DNA of 64,000 nt from Neptunicella marina. GTDB lineage: Bacteria; Pseudomonadota; Gammaproteobacteria; Enterobacterales; Alteromonadaceae. The notes below the pieces were generated by a model. The model had not been told where the DNA came from. It was given only the letters and a program-made list of their open reading frames with translations, and searched no databases. Positions 9,280 to 18,415 of the stretch are shown here, piece by piece (within the stretch, counting starts at the first letter, position 1; each line of letters begins with the position of its first letter). The translations under genes were made by a program, and so were the position numbers. Where the stretch lies: the NCBI RefSeq assembly GCF_014270035.1, contig NZ_JACNEP010000005.1, forward strand, positions 62,001 to 126,000, read 5' to 3'.

Positions 9280-9457
9280 AATTTATCAACAATCCACTGG
9301 CCAACGACATTTTGATAGTAGCAGTATACCTTTTTCTACTAACAACCGCTTTGCCTTAAATCAACAAATTCATAGGTATATTTACACATAAGCGTAAAAC
9401 CTGCACTACACGGGCATTTCAGTTATGCTTGAGGCATGTGTTTGGAGTTAGTTTGTA

Positions 9458-9814
9458 ATGAAAAAAGCCTTTATTCTGATTATTGAGATAGCCATCCTGT
9501 ATCTGATACTTCGCTCAGCGTTTGTACAATACATGCTTACGGATGTGCATAAAACCTTGTCAGACTGGATGACAGAAATATCTCAGGTTCATCACCGTCA
9601 AACTCTGGAACAACTTAGAGGTAACATGAGCGGCTTTACTCAGCAGTTTTCTGAGGCACAATTAGATTACTTTAACAAAGTCACTTACAGCCCTGATCAG
9701 GTATTACGTTTTCACGATCTTTATTGTGTAAAGAAAGATAAGAATCCGTTTATTTATGGCGACAGTCTCAAACATTTCTGCAGCCAAATTGAACAGCTAA
9801 AATCTCGTCTGTAA
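9458..9814 (+). CDS. Hypothetical protein with N-terminal membrane anchor
   Basis: A 118-residue protein I do not recognise. It starts with one hydrophobic segment (KKAFILIIEIAILYLILRSA, residues 2-21), which could be an uncleaved anchor. The rest is polar and helical with two Cys (FHDLYCVKKDK and KHFCSQIEQ) that could pair in the periplasm. GGAG lies 10 bases before the ATG. It is a lone gene between ccoG (divergent) and the XrtA-type ATPase. Confidence 0.7.
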   Translation: MKKAFILIIEIAILYLILRSAFVQYMLTDVHKTLSDWMTEISQVHHRQTLEQLRGNMSGFTQQFSEAQLDYFNKVTYSPDQVLRFHDLYCVKKDKNPFIYGDSLKHFCSQIEQLKSRL

Positions 9815-9909
9815 CCCGTTTAAAGCTGTGTAATCTGTCGCCTAATTCGCGTAAGCTATCAACAACTTTCCCGTAAACATTATTTTGTTAAAGGTAGCGA
9901 CAGTAAGTC

Positions 9910-10923
9910 ATGTATGAACAATTTTATGGATTGAATAATAAACCTTTTCAATTAACTCCGGATCCTGAATTCTTTTTTGCCAGTAAGTTGCATAAACGTG
10001 CATTGTCATACCTTGAGTATGGTTTGTCACAATCTGAAGGTTTTATTGTTATAACCGGTGAAATAGGTACCGGCAAGACCACCATTGCCAATAGCTTATT
10101 AAGTCAGATAAATCATCAGAATATTGTCTCGGCTCAAATTGTCACGCCCAAATTATCCCCGGATGAACTGGTACGCATGGTTGCGTCTAAATTTTCTCTG
10201 GAAATCGGGGGCAAAACCAAAACTGAAACCCTTGAAGCACTTGAACGGTATTTAATTCAATTGCAGGAACAGGGAAAACGCGCACTATTGCTGGTAGACG
10301 AAGCGCAAAATTTGCCGCTCGAAACCATTGAAGAGCTGCGCATGTTGTCCAACTTCCAAATTAACGGCAAACCTCTGTTACAGAGTTTTCTTCTTGGGCA
10401 AAGCGAACTGCAGGACATTATTCGCGCCCCCAATATGGAGCAGTTTCGTCAAAGGATCGTTGCCTCCTGTCATCTCAGTGCTTTAAGTGAAGAAGAATGC
10501 AAAAACTATATTGAGTTTCGTATGCATCACGCTGGCTGGAATGGTAATAGCTTATTTAGCGAGCAAGCTCATAAAGCCATTTTTGAGTTTACTGGCGGAG
10601 TCCCCAGAAAAATTAATACCTTTGTAGACCGTTCATTATTGTATGGTTTTTTAGAAGAACTTACATTTTTAGATGTGGATGATATAGAAGCTGTATCTAA
10701 AGAAGTGTCCGATGAAATGTTTGTACAAAAAGATATTCCGCTTCAGGAAGCAAACGCAGCGCCCGATATAAAGAATGTAGATTATTATAAATCGATGCTG
10801 CTGGAGTTGGTCGATACACTGGACAACACTATAAATCAGAAGATTAAACTCACCCGATATATAGATAAGCTACTGAAGAAAAAATACAAAACCTATATTC
10901 GATTAAAATCTGACGAAGAGTAG
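9910..10923 (+). CDS. XrtA/PEP-CTERM system-associated AAA ATPase
   Basis: A 337-residue ExeA/MshM-like AAA ATPase. The N-terminus MYEQFYGLNNKPFQLTPDPE is typical of the family, Walker A is GEIGTGKT (50-57), and Walker B is ALLLVDEAQ (about 126-134). The C-terminal third after the AAA domain is charged and helical. Members of this group (I recall TIGR03015) are found in exopolysaccharide loci with exosortase A; the role is not settled but energising assembly or export is assumed. It is the first gene of the locus on this side and lies opposite in direction to the export genes. Confidence 0.88.
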   Translation: MYEQFYGLNNKPFQLTPDPEFFFASKLHKRALSYLEYGLSQSEGFIVITGEIGTGKTTIANSLLSQINHQNIVSAQIVTPKLSPDELVRMVASKFSLEIGGKTKTETLEALERYLIQLQEQGKRALLLVDEAQNLPLETIEELRMLSNFQINGKPLLQSFLLGQSELQDIIRAPNMEQFRQRIVASCHLSALSEEECKNYIEFRMHHAGWNGNSLFSEQAHKAIFEFTGGVPRKINTFVDRSLLYGFLEELTFLDVDDIEAVSKEVSDEMFVQKDIPLQEANAAPDIKNVDYYKSMLLELVDTLDNTINQKIKLTRYIDKLLKKKYKTYIRLKSDEE

Positions 10924-10937
10924 GTGTACAAATTGTT

Positions 10938-10971
10938 GCAGAATAACTGTTCATTTTTCGAACTATTCTGC
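10938..10971 (+). other. Stem-loop between the ATPase gene and the 53-codon ORF
   Basis: GCAGAATA (10938-10945) pairs with TATTCTGC (10964-10971), and inside it GTTC pairs with GAAC, with a 3-base bulge. No T-run follows, so it may be a weak terminator, an mRNA-stabilising element or a regulator binding site. Confidence 0.55.
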
Positions 10972-11021
10972 TATTACTTAAACTAACTAAAGAGCTTGAA
11001 CGTTAAAAAGGTCATTTTCTT

Positions 11022-11183
11022 ATGCACTCAAATAACCATAAGGCAAGTCACTTTTCTCACAAGCATCCATCGCGTGAGTTTTCGCGAAGACAGGCTTATT
11101 ACAAAGGCAAGTATCGAAAAGAAATTTTTTATATCGGCTTATCTGTAGTGCTGATCATTATTGCCAGTCAGATCAATATTTAA
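11022..11183 (+). CDS. Small basic membrane protein (53 aa), unrecognised
   Basis: An ATG-started frame of 53 codons ends in TAA at 11181-11183. The first 34 residues are rich in His, Arg and Lys (SHKHPSREFSRRQAYYKGKY) and the last 19 form one membrane helix (IFYIGLSVVLIIIASQ), giving a predicted N-in topology with a basic cytoplasmic tail. AAAAAGG lies about 10 bases before the ATG. Its end overlaps the stop of the convergent barrel gene by 11 bases. It lies 98 bases after the ATPase gene on the same strand. I do not know a family for it. Confidence 0.55.
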   Translation: MHSNNHKASHFSHKHPSREFSRRQAYYKGKYRKEIFYIGLSVVLIIIASQINI

Positions 11184-12822
11184 TTATTAAACTCGCAGTC
11201 AGTCGCTTATCAATAAAACTGCGATTTTCAATCGGTGATTCACGGTCGAGGTAACGTAATTCCCAACGCGTTGAAATATTTCGCCCAAGCTTCCTACTTA
11301 ATCCCAAACTCACGGTTTGAGTGATATCAGGTTCATCCTGAGTTTCGAACTGATATTCAGCATAATTTGAACTGATATTCAGTTTAGTATTTCGGTTCAT
11401 TTCCCAACTTGCGGTAGCTGTAGCCATTTGATTATCTTGCTTCCTGTTAGTTTCAAGATAATCAATTGAACCTTTATTTAGGTTTAGCCCCACAGTTAAC
11501 TTTCTGTTTTTCCAGCTCAAAGCAATATTAGCGTTTTTACGCAAATAAACTTCCTCAACAAGATCAGGAACATACTGATTTAGATTAAAACCCTGTTCAC
11601 CTGGCTGAAGCTCATATCCTGGAGTTGGTTGAAAGCAATTTCCGATATCCGTTACACCTTGGGGACACACTAATACCGTTGAGGTCGTATTTAGATTCAT
11701 TCGAGACTCTGAGGTTATATCCTCATTGTATACGGCATTAATATTGAGCATCCTTCCAACATGCTCAAATGAAAAACTGTAAGCATCACCATAAAAACGC
11801 TTATTATAAGATGCTGCAAGATTATTTCTTTCGCTAAACGCCCATTTAGAATCAATACCAATAAAGTCTTGTTTCTGGTCATTAAGTGTTTTTTCACTTC
11901 GGTTATACGTAACAGTGAAATATCTTTTATCCGATAAAAACCACTCGAGTCCCCCACCGTAACTCGATTGATCATAATTATTGAAAAACTGGTTATCAGC
12001 ACTACCAATTTTATTGTCTTCCTGTTGGCCCACTACAACAAGTCTCAAAGTCCGACTAAAAAATGGAAAGGACACTTTGCCATTTAGTACGGTCGAGTCA
12101 AAGTCCTGATAGTTTTCGCGATCAGTCTTATTACGATTTGCGCTTAAGAGCCAGTTGACGGCGTGAATCTTTTTTCCACTTGCAAGTACAATGCTTCCAC
12201 CCAAGGTGTCACTATTATATCCGTTATATAGAGACTCTCCTTCTAACTGTGTAGTGCGCGATTTTGACGCCAATACAGAGGATTCAAATCTAATATATCG
12301 AGGGTTAGGTAATCTAAATCCCAACTGTGCAGAACTGAGATCACGTTTTGCAAATGATTCAGAATTGTCAAATAACTCAAAAGATAAACTATCCGCGCGA
12401 TTTTGCGCCTGAAAGTCCCGCGTGGCACTCAGCTTTAAATTTAAGGATTTGGCAAAATAAGAATTTTGAGAATTTAAACGGTAACTATCGAAGTTCCTGT
12501 TTTTTGCCAAGTTAGTATCATTAGAAACGATATTGGTATGTTGAAGGGTAAACCCGAAGTCGTGATTAACTCCATCAAAGGTTCCGGACAATTTTGGGAC
12601 AATCGATAATACTTCATTATCTACAGAATCTCTGAAAACATATTGTTTGTTATATACACTAACTTTGGTTTCAAGTTCAGGTACTAAATTCCAATCAGCA
12701 ATAGCAGTATTCGCAAACAAACATGTTATGGTTGCTGATAGCGCCTTTACCTCAAACGAAGTTCGTGACTTAATCCCTTTCGGCACCGTAATACCCATAT
12801 CCATAGTTATAACCATATCCAT
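11173..12822 (-). CDS. XrtA/PEP-CTERM-associated outer-membrane beta-barrel protein
   Basis: A protein of about 549 residues with a signal peptide (ending ATITCLFANTAIAD) followed by long stretches of alternating polar and aromatic residues typical of barrel strands, ending in SLIIKY, a usual outer-membrane C-terminus. It resembles the family I recall as TIGR03016. It probably forms the outer-membrane part of polysaccharide export. The start is uncertain: the frame is open to 12858. I chose the ATG at 12822, where AAAGG lies 11 bases upstream; a GTG at 12786 is also possible. All candidates lie inside the 3' end of the kinase gene. Confidence 0.8.
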   Translation of the reverse strand: MDMVITMDMGITVPKGIKSRTSFEVKALSATITCLFANTAIADWNLVPELETKVSVYNKQYVFRDSVDNEVLSIVPKLSGTFDGVNHDFGFTLQHTNIVSNDTNLAKNRNFDSYRLNSQNSYFAKSLNLKLSATRDFQAQNRADSLSFELFDNSESFAKRDLSSAQLGFRLPNPRYIRFESSVLASKSRTTQLEGESLYNGYNSDTLGGSIVLASGKKIHAVNWLLSANRNKTDRENYQDFDSTVLNGKVSFPFFSRTLRLVVVGQQEDNKIGSADNQFFNNYDQSSYGGGLEWFLSDKRYFTVTYNRSEKTLNDQKQDFIGIDSKWAFSERNNLAASYNKRFYGDAYSFSFEHVGRMLNINAVYNEDITSESRMNLNTTSTVLVCPQGVTDIGNCFQPTPGYELQPGEQGFNLNQYVPDLVEEVYLRKNANIALSWKNRKLTVGLNLNKGSIDYLETNRKQDNQMATATASWEMNRNTKLNISSNYAEYQFETQDEPDITQTVSLGLSRKLGRNISTRWELRYLDRESPIENRSFIDKRLTASLIIKY

Positions 12823-13675
12823 GACCAAAATTACCTTTAGACGACTTATTGACAACAAAGCCTTTAGCCATCTCAGGGTTCAGCTGCTCTATAGCATTGG
12901 TTAAATCAGCTAACTTAGTTTTACCTTCCTCAATAACCACAACAGCCTGTCCTGCCAGATTAGTCATAATGGCGGTCTCATTAATCCCAAGCAAAGGTGG
13001 TGAGTCAAAAATAACAACCCGATCAGAATATCGTGTGGCAAACTCATTTACCGTTTCCAGCATTTTTTCACTGGCAAGCATTTCGGTTGAAAGGTGATGT
13101 GACTTTCCTGCAGGAATAATACGCAACTTATCAATGTTGGTGTGGTACATCACTTCTGATATATCACTGACTTCACCCAACAAATATTCCATTAGGCCAT
13201 TTTCATAACTTACACCCAATGTTCTCATTACATTAGGACGTAATACGTCGGCGTCAACCAGCAATACGGTTTTGTCCTGCTCTAGTGCAATACTTAGTGC
13301 CAGATTCACTGCAGTGAAGGTTTTTCCTTCATGGGGATTGGCGCTTGAAACCATAATAATATTGCTGTTATTCAGGGTTTTGGACAGCGGGCCAAACGCT
13401 GTATTTAATACCTTGCGTTTGATTGCTCTGAACTCTTCGCCAATCAAACTTTTTATAGAATTTGCAGTAACAAAATACTTTTCATCCAGCTCCAGATTAA
13501 GCATTAAATTACTATTAATGTTTTCTGATTGCGGTATGGAGGGTTCTGAAGTTGAACTGGAAGACGCATGTTCAGTTTGCGTTACATCAACATCAGTTTG
13601 AGGCTCTTTATTAGTTTCTTCCTGTTTATTTTGTGCCGCTTTTTGTCTTTGCAATGCTCTTTCGATTGTACTCAT
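12770..13675 (-). CDS. XrtA-associated tyrosine autokinase (BY-kinase)
   Basis: A 301-residue cytoplasmic bacterial tyrosine kinase that pairs with the Wzz-like protein to control chain length and export. Walker A lies in SSANPHEGKTF (110-120), Walker A' is VLLVDADVLRP, and Walker B is VVIFDSPP. The C-terminus is a Tyr/Gly-rich tail (GYGYNYGYGYYG), the usual site of autophosphorylation. The N-terminal 60 residues are Gln/Glu/Ser-rich and look disordered. Its ATG overlaps the stop of the upstream Wzz-like gene (ATGA). Confidence 0.92.
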   Translation of the reverse strand: MSTIERALQRQKAAQNKQEETNKEPQTDVDVTQTEHASSSSTSEPSIPQSENINSNLMLNLELDEKYFVTANSIKSLIGEEFRAIKRKVLNTAFGPLSKTLNNSNIIMVSSANPHEGKTFTAVNLALSIALEQDKTVLLVDADVLRPNVMRTLGVSYENGLMEYLLGEVSDISEVMYHTNIDKLRIIPAGKSHHLSTEMLASEKMLETVNEFATRYSDRVVIFDSPPLLGINETAIMTNLAGQAVVVIEEGKTKLADLTNAIEQLNPEMAKGFVVNKSSKGNFGHGYGYNYGYGYYGAERD

Positions 13676-15282
13676 ATGAATCTCTCCAGCAAATGCAATG
13701 GCAACTTACCATAAATCAGTTCTACCCCTATGATGCCTGCAAACATAACTAATAGGACGGTTGTCGACAGCGAAAATATAATTACTCTGCGACGATTTAC
13801 CCGGGCAATTTTGGCCAATTCTACATGAGAAACAGCACCTAAAATTGGAATTTTAAAATGCTGTGTTAACTGATAATGACTAAACACAACCGGATTTATC
13901 TGACTAACAATAAAGGCAATTCCTAATCCACTACCAAAACCGACAAACAAAACCAGAACATAAAATATAATACGTTTAGGTCCAGAAGGTTTAGTAGGCA
14001 ATCTGGGCGGTTCGATCACCCGGAATTGAATATCGTCAGAAGTCGCTTCAGCTTTTCGAGATAATTCAGCAGAATCCTTGCGACTTAGCAACTCAAGATA
14101 TTTAGACTTAATAATGCCATAATCCCTGTTAAGTCCCTGAAATTCTGCTTCAATAACCGGAATGAGATTTATCTTTTCTTCAAGAGACTTAACGTTATCT
14201 TTATAGGTCTTTACCCTCACTTCAATTGAAGCAATTTCGCTTTCCAGATTAGCAACATTCATCTTCATCTCCTGATACACAGGGTTCTGATTAAGATTGC
14301 CAAACTGGCTATATGAACCGGTTTTGTCAGCCACATCTTTCATGGCGTCCAACTGTTTTTTACGCTCGGCTTTAAGACTCTTAATTAAACCCTGAATTTT
14401 CACTACATCCGGATGCTGATCAGTGTATTTAATCAGGAGATCATCGAGCCTCTGTTCCAAAGAAGCGATACGCCCATCATACTGAGTGCTGATATTTGGA
14501 TTTGTATCCAACTCAGGGGAAGGAGTAGCCAGACCAAAAACAGGCTCTTCGCCAGCCAACTGTGCTCTGGCAGAGACTAATTGCGAGTTAAGTTCTTTTA
14601 AACGAAGTTGGGCTTCTTGCAGGGCTCCTTTTTGGCTCTGCAGTTTAGAATAATAATCACCTGTATCCCCAGGCGCCTTATCCATACGATTACGCTTAAA
14701 CTCAGCTAATCGTTGCTCAGCCTCTAACAATCGCTGTTCGTACTCTTTAATCTGACGATTTAAGAATTCCTCTGCGGAATCACTACTTTTACGATTCGAT
14801 CCTAACGAGGTTTCCACAAACTCATTTAACGTGATTTGAACGATTTTTTGCGAAAGCTCCGGTGAAGCAGAAGGATAACTGATGGTATAAATATTATCTT
14901 CACGCGTACTGCTTAAACTGATATTTTTTTTCAGCTCGTCAATCACTTCATCCAAATCTTCCTGTGTTTTGGCCTGAATATCCAGATCAGCTTCCCGTGC
15001 TATTTTTTCAAGGTTTGGACGACTTAACAAGGTACGCGCGACAAGATTGACCTGCTGTTCGGGATTGTTATAGACAGCAAGACCACGTAACAGAGGGCGC
15101 AAAAGACTATTTGTATCAACAAAGACCTTGGCTGAAGACTCGTACTGATCGGGCATGGTTGATACCAACCCCCACCCGATAGGGCATATTAACCAGGACG
15201 AAATAATAATATAACGCTTCTTTATCCAAATTCCTTTTAAGAAGGTTAATGCCTGATCGAGCGCCTGCTGAATTCCCATCAT
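13672..15282 (-). CDS. XrtA-system polysaccharide chain-length determinant (Wzz/GumC-like)
   Basis: A 536-residue inner-membrane co-polymerase. It has an N-terminal membrane helix (about 22-42, IIISSWLICPIGWGLV), a periplasmic domain with long coiled coils (about 150-400, KEYEQRLLEAEQRLAEF and similar), the Pro-rich PPRLPTKPSGPKR motif, and a second helix (IIFYVLVLFVGFGSGLGIAF). The last 100 residues include another hydrophobic helix. It is coupled to the kinase gene by a 4-base overlap and follows the export lipoprotein gene. Confidence 0.92.
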   Translation of the reverse strand: MMGIQQALDQALTFLKGIWIKKRYIIISSWLICPIGWGLVSTMPDQYESSAKVFVDTNSLLRPLLRGLAVYNNPEQQVNLVARTLLSRPNLEKIAREADLDIQAKTQEDLDEVIDELKKNISLSSTREDNIYTISYPSASPELSQKIVQITLNEFVETSLGSNRKSSDSAEEFLNRQIKEYEQRLLEAEQRLAEFKRNRMDKAPGDTGDYYSKLQSQKGALQEAQLRLKELNSQLVSARAQLAGEEPVFGLATPSPELDTNPNISTQYDGRIASLEQRLDDLLIKYTDQHPDVVKIQGLIKSLKAERKKQLDAMKDVADKTGSYSQFGNLNQNPVYQEMKMNVANLESEIASIEVRVKTYKDNVKSLEEKINLIPVIEAEFQGLNRDYGIIKSKYLELLSRKDSAELSRKAEATSDDIQFRVIEPPRLPTKPSGPKRIIFYVLVLFVGFGSGLGIAFIVSQINPVVFSHYQLTQHFKIPILGAVSHVELAKIARVNRRRVIIFSLSTTVLLVMFAGIIGVELIYGKLPLHLLERFI

Positions 15283-15354
15283 AATTATTTACTGCTAAAG
15301 CCTGCTGCTAATTTCCATTATTTTAAAAACATCCCTGATAAAAATGCCACCAAA

Positions 15355-15984
15355 TTAAAACCAGGCTTCAGGAATAATTAAAATATCTCCAGGAAGAATA
15401 TCGACATTCTCTTTGATATCACCGTCTTTAATCAGCGATTCAAGATAAACAGGATATTCCTTTTGTTCTCCGTTTACGACTCGTATCAATTTGGCATCAT
15501 CACCATCGGCATATTGCGTCAGACCACCAACCTGAATCATCAGGTCAAGCAGCGTCATATCTTCTGCATAATTAACAGCTTTGGGATTAGTTGCCTCACC
15601 AATGACTCGCACCTGTTCACTGAAAGGACCATTAAATCGGTTAACACTAATTGTCACTATAGGATCGCGAATATACTTCGACAATGCTTTTTCAACATCA
15701 CGCGCAAGCTGTGTCGGTGTTTTCCCAGTGACAGAAATATCTTCAACTAATGATGTCGTAATTTTACCGTCCGGACGCACAACAAAAGAGCCTGAGACTT
15801 CAGGATTTTGCCATACAAATATATTTAAGTTGTCACCTGGACCAATCAAATAATTGTAGTTATCAACAGACGTTGTAAGTGATGCGCGTGTAGTAGCAGG
15901 AGGTAATTGATTAGTACTGCATCCTGCAAGCTGCGCCAGTAATAAAAACATAACAGCAACCGGTGTTATTTTTATTTTCATCAT
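15355..15984 (-). CDS. XrtA-system polysaccharide export lipoprotein (Wza/EpsE-like)
   Basis: A periplasmic/outer-membrane polysaccharide export protein. The signal peptide ends in the lipobox LAGC, with polysaccharide-export (DNLNIFVWQNPEVSG, RPDGKITTSLVEDI) and SLBB-type (VRVIGEATNPKAVNY, MTLLDLMIQVGGLTQYA) segments after it. The frame is open to 15999, but the extra five residues (MWKLY) add nothing to the signal peptide; the start is probably one of the paired ATGs at 15984/15981. It heads the - strand export operon, divergent from the sugar-transferase gene. Confidence 0.9.
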   Translation of the reverse strand: MMKIKITPVAVMFLLLAQLAGCSTNQLPPATTRASLTTSVDNYNYLIGPGDNLNIFVWQNPEVSGSFVVRPDGKITTSLVEDISVTGKTPTQLARDVEKALSKYIRDPIVTISVNRFNGPFSEQVRVIGEATNPKAVNYAEDMTLLDLMIQVGGLTQYADGDDAKLIRVVNGEQKEYPVYLESLIKDGDIKENVDILPGDILIIPEAWF

Positions 15985-15999
15985 GTACAGTTTCCACAT

Positions 16000-16162
16000 C
16001 CATATTTTTCAAAATAAAATTAGCTTAGTTGTAACAGATTCAATAAGATTAGCAACTTATAATACAGCGTTGTCCAAATCAGTACCGATAAATTATTTCT
16101 GGTTTGATGACGTTATTAGATTTTTAAATTCACAATAATATAAAGAAATTGCGAGAGCCTTA
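16000..16162. promoter_or_regulatory. Divergent control region between export and biosynthesis operons
   Basis: This AT-rich 163-base space must drive both the - strand export genes and the + strand biosynthesis operon. I looked for a sigma-54 GG-N10-GC pair on both strands and saw none, and no clear sigma-70 pair. Confidence 0.5.
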
Positions 16163-17572
16163 ATGGGACCAGGAAAAGGAAAGCAGGTAAGACGCTCCAA
16201 TATACTTGTTATTTTAGAAGCGGTTATCATCGCTTATATAGCACATATTGCCAATTGGATGGTAATGCAGTTCGCTAACGATGCCATAGCCCCGAAAAAT
16301 GATGTTCTGGCAATTAACATTGCTTTATTGGTTATATTTATTCAACTGTCCGCGTTATCTGTTGGTTTATACGAAGCCAAACTCAGAGAGTCCTTCCGCG
16401 GTATTTTAAGACGCATATTTGTCAGCGTTGCATTAGGTTATTTTGTTATGGAGCTGCTGACCAGCACGCTTTTGCAAAATATCAGTATGCATACTTATTA
16501 CCTTCCGGTTGCTTCAGGTCTGACAATTTTAGCTTTGGCCATTTTCCGCTATTTTTCCAATAAAATGGGCGCACTGGGTCTGGGTAAAAACAAGATCATT
16601 GTCATTGGAGCAGGTGAACGCGCAGCCATAATCGAGCAACGTATGCGTCGTGATGTTGATCGATTAGGCTTTGAACTATTTGGTTTTATCCCGATGCCAG
16701 GTGATGACCGTGAAAACGGCATTAAAAATGAAACTATTGTCGAAGTGCCCATCGATGAAGCGTTTCGTGATTATTTAACTGAACATGACATCGAAGAAAT
16801 TGTCATTGCCTGTGATCAACGTCGTGGCACCTTGCCGATCGATATTCTGTTTGATTGCCGCGTTCGCGGCATTGAAATTGTCGATATCCTCGATTTTATG
16901 GAGCGAGAATCAGGCCAGATTGCAGTGAATATGATTTACCCAAGCTGGGTTATATACTCCAATGGTTTTCATACCCATAACTATTTAAGAGATGCACTTA
17001 ATTACGGTATAAACGCGTTCCTGGCATTTTTTATACTGTTATTTACCTGGCCACTGATGCTTGGCACCATTATCGCCATCTGGATAGAAGATGGCATTGG
17101 CGCACCCATACTGTATCGCCAGGATCGCATAGGCTTAAATGGTAGTATCTTCCGTATAGTCAAATTCCGCAGTATGGGAACAGACGCAGAAAAAGACGGC
17201 GCCAAATGGGCATCGAAAAATGACAATCGCACCACCAAGGTGGGTAATGTTATTCGTAAATATCGCATAGATGAGCTACCACAATTAATGAATGTATTGC
17301 GTGGTGAAATGGGCTTTATTGGTCCGCGCCCGGAGCGCCCTGAATTTGTAGAGCAGTTAATCAGAGAAATTCCTTATTACAATCAGCGCCATAACGTACG
17401 CCCCGGGTTAGCAGGCTGGGCCCAGTTAAATTACCCCTATGGTGCCAGCGTTGAAGATTCAATGGAAAAGCTCAAATTCGATCTGTATTACGTGAAACAT
17501 CAAAGTTTAATGCTGGATTTATTGATCCTAATTCGTACCGTAGAAGTGGTGTTATTTGGCAAAGGACGCTAA
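16163..17572 (+). CDS. XrtA-system initiating sugar transferase (undecaprenyl-phosphate glycosyl-1-phosphate transferase)
   Basis: A 469-residue polyprenol-phosphate sugar transferase that places the first sugar phosphate on the lipid carrier. It has several N-terminal membrane helices, a CoA-binding-like Rossmann middle domain (IIVIGAGERAAIIEQ, about 144-158) and a C-terminal bacterial sugar transferase domain with a further helix, KFRSMGTDAEKDGAKWA and GFIGPRPERPEFVEQL. It fits the exosortase A-specific family I recall as TIGR03013. It is the first gene of the long + operon; its TAA is directly followed by the ATG of the deacetylase gene. Confidence 0.93.
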   Translation: MGPGKGKQVRRSNILVILEAVIIAYIAHIANWMVMQFANDAIAPKNDVLAINIALLVIFIQLSALSVGLYEAKLRESFRGILRRIFVSVALGYFVMELLTSTLLQNISMHTYYLPVASGLTILALAIFRYFSNKMGALGLGKNKIIVIGAGERAAIIEQRMRRDVDRLGFELFGFIPMPGDDRENGIKNETIVEVPIDEAFRDYLTEHDIEEIVIACDQRRGTLPIDILFDCRVRGIEIVDILDFMERESGQIAVNMIYPSWVIYSNGFHTHNYLRDALNYGINAFLAFFILLFTWPLMLGTIIAIWIEDGIGAPILYRQDRIGLNGSIFRIVKFRSMGTDAEKDGAKWASKNDNRTTKVGNVIRKYRIDELPQLMNVLRGEMGFIGPRPERPEFVEQLIREIPYYNQRHNVRPGLAGWAQLNYPYGASVEDSMEKLKFDLYYVKHQSLMLDLLILIRTVEVVLFGKGR

Positions 17573-18415
17573 ATGAAAAAGTTATCTCCAACCATCAATG
17601 CGATGACTGTGGATGTTGAGGATTTTTTCCAGGTATCTGCTTTTGATAATGTGATTTCTCCTGATGACTGGGCGCAATATCAACCCAGAGTGGCAGACAA
17701 TACCTACCGTTTGATGGATTTGTTCGACAAATACCAGGTTAAAGCGACATTTTTTGTGCTTGGCTGGGTCGCAGAACGTTTTCCGCAATTAGTCAAAGAG
17801 ATTCAGCAACGTGGCCACGAAGTTGCCAGCCATGGTTATGCACATCGCAGAGCGACTGAACAAACACCCGAGGTGTTTAAACAGGATGTTTCCCGCTCAA
17901 AAGATCATTTAGAACAATTGTTAGGTAACGCCGTGCAAGGCTACCGGGCGCCTAGCTTTTCAATTGGATATAGCAATGAGTGGGCGTTTGAAACCTTAGT
18001 CGAACTTGGATTTGATTACAGTTCCAGTACCTATCCGGTAAAACACGATTTATATGGCACACCTGACTGGCCTCGTTTTGCTTATCGTCGTCCGGAAAAT
18101 ATTACTGAAATCCCGATCCCAACACTTAAGTTAATGGGCAAGCAAATGGCGATTGGTGGCGGCGGTTATTTCCGTTTATATCCTTACTGGCTATCACGCA
18201 CGCTTATCAAACAATATCTGGATGCAGAACAGCAGCCCTATTCCTTTTATTTCCACCCCTGGGAAATCGATCCAGATCAGCCCAGAGTACAAGGTGCCTC
18301 GTGGAAATCTAATTTCAGGCACTACATTAATTTGAACAAGACGTTTGGCAAACTGGAACAATTGTTAATCGACTTCAACTGGTCAACCATGAAGGATGTG
18401 TACGGAGTAAGCTAG
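17573..18415 (+). CDS. XrtA-system polysaccharide deacetylase
   Basis: A 280-residue NodB-fold deacetylase. The metal-binding residues are in MTVDVEDFFQ (about 11-20) and in GHEVASHGYAHR (about 80-91, the HxxxH pair), and the product/substrate groove includes GYRAPSFSIG. The C-terminal part with FYFHPWEID matches the extended PEP-CTERM-associated form (I recall TIGR03006). No signal peptide is seen, so it probably works on the lipid-linked sugar inside the cell. The stop TAG overlaps the GTG start of the next gene by one base. Confidence 0.92.
   Translation: MKKLSPTINAMTVDVEDFFQVSAFDNVISPDDWAQYQPRVADNTYRLMDLFDKYQVKATFFVLGWVAERFPQLVKEIQQRGHEVASHGYAHRRATEQTPEVFKQDVSRSKDHLEQLLGNAVQGYRAPSFSIGYSNEWAFETLVELGFDYSSSTYPVKHDLYGTPDWPRFAYRRPENITEIPIPTLKLMGKQMAIGGGGYFRLYPYWLSRTLIKQYLDAEQQPYSFYFHPWEIDPDQPRVQGASWKSNFRHYINLNKTFGKLEQLLIDFNWSTMKDVYGVS

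Noticed and set aside
9361-9380. FNR-box-like TTGATTTAAGGCAA upstream of ccoG
   Set aside because: Only one half site matches TTGAT-N4-ATCAA; too weak to call, although oxygen control of ccoG is plausible.
16000-16162. Possible sigma-54 promoters for the two main exopolysaccharide operons
   Set aside because: Every GG on both strands was checked for GC ten bases later and none fits.
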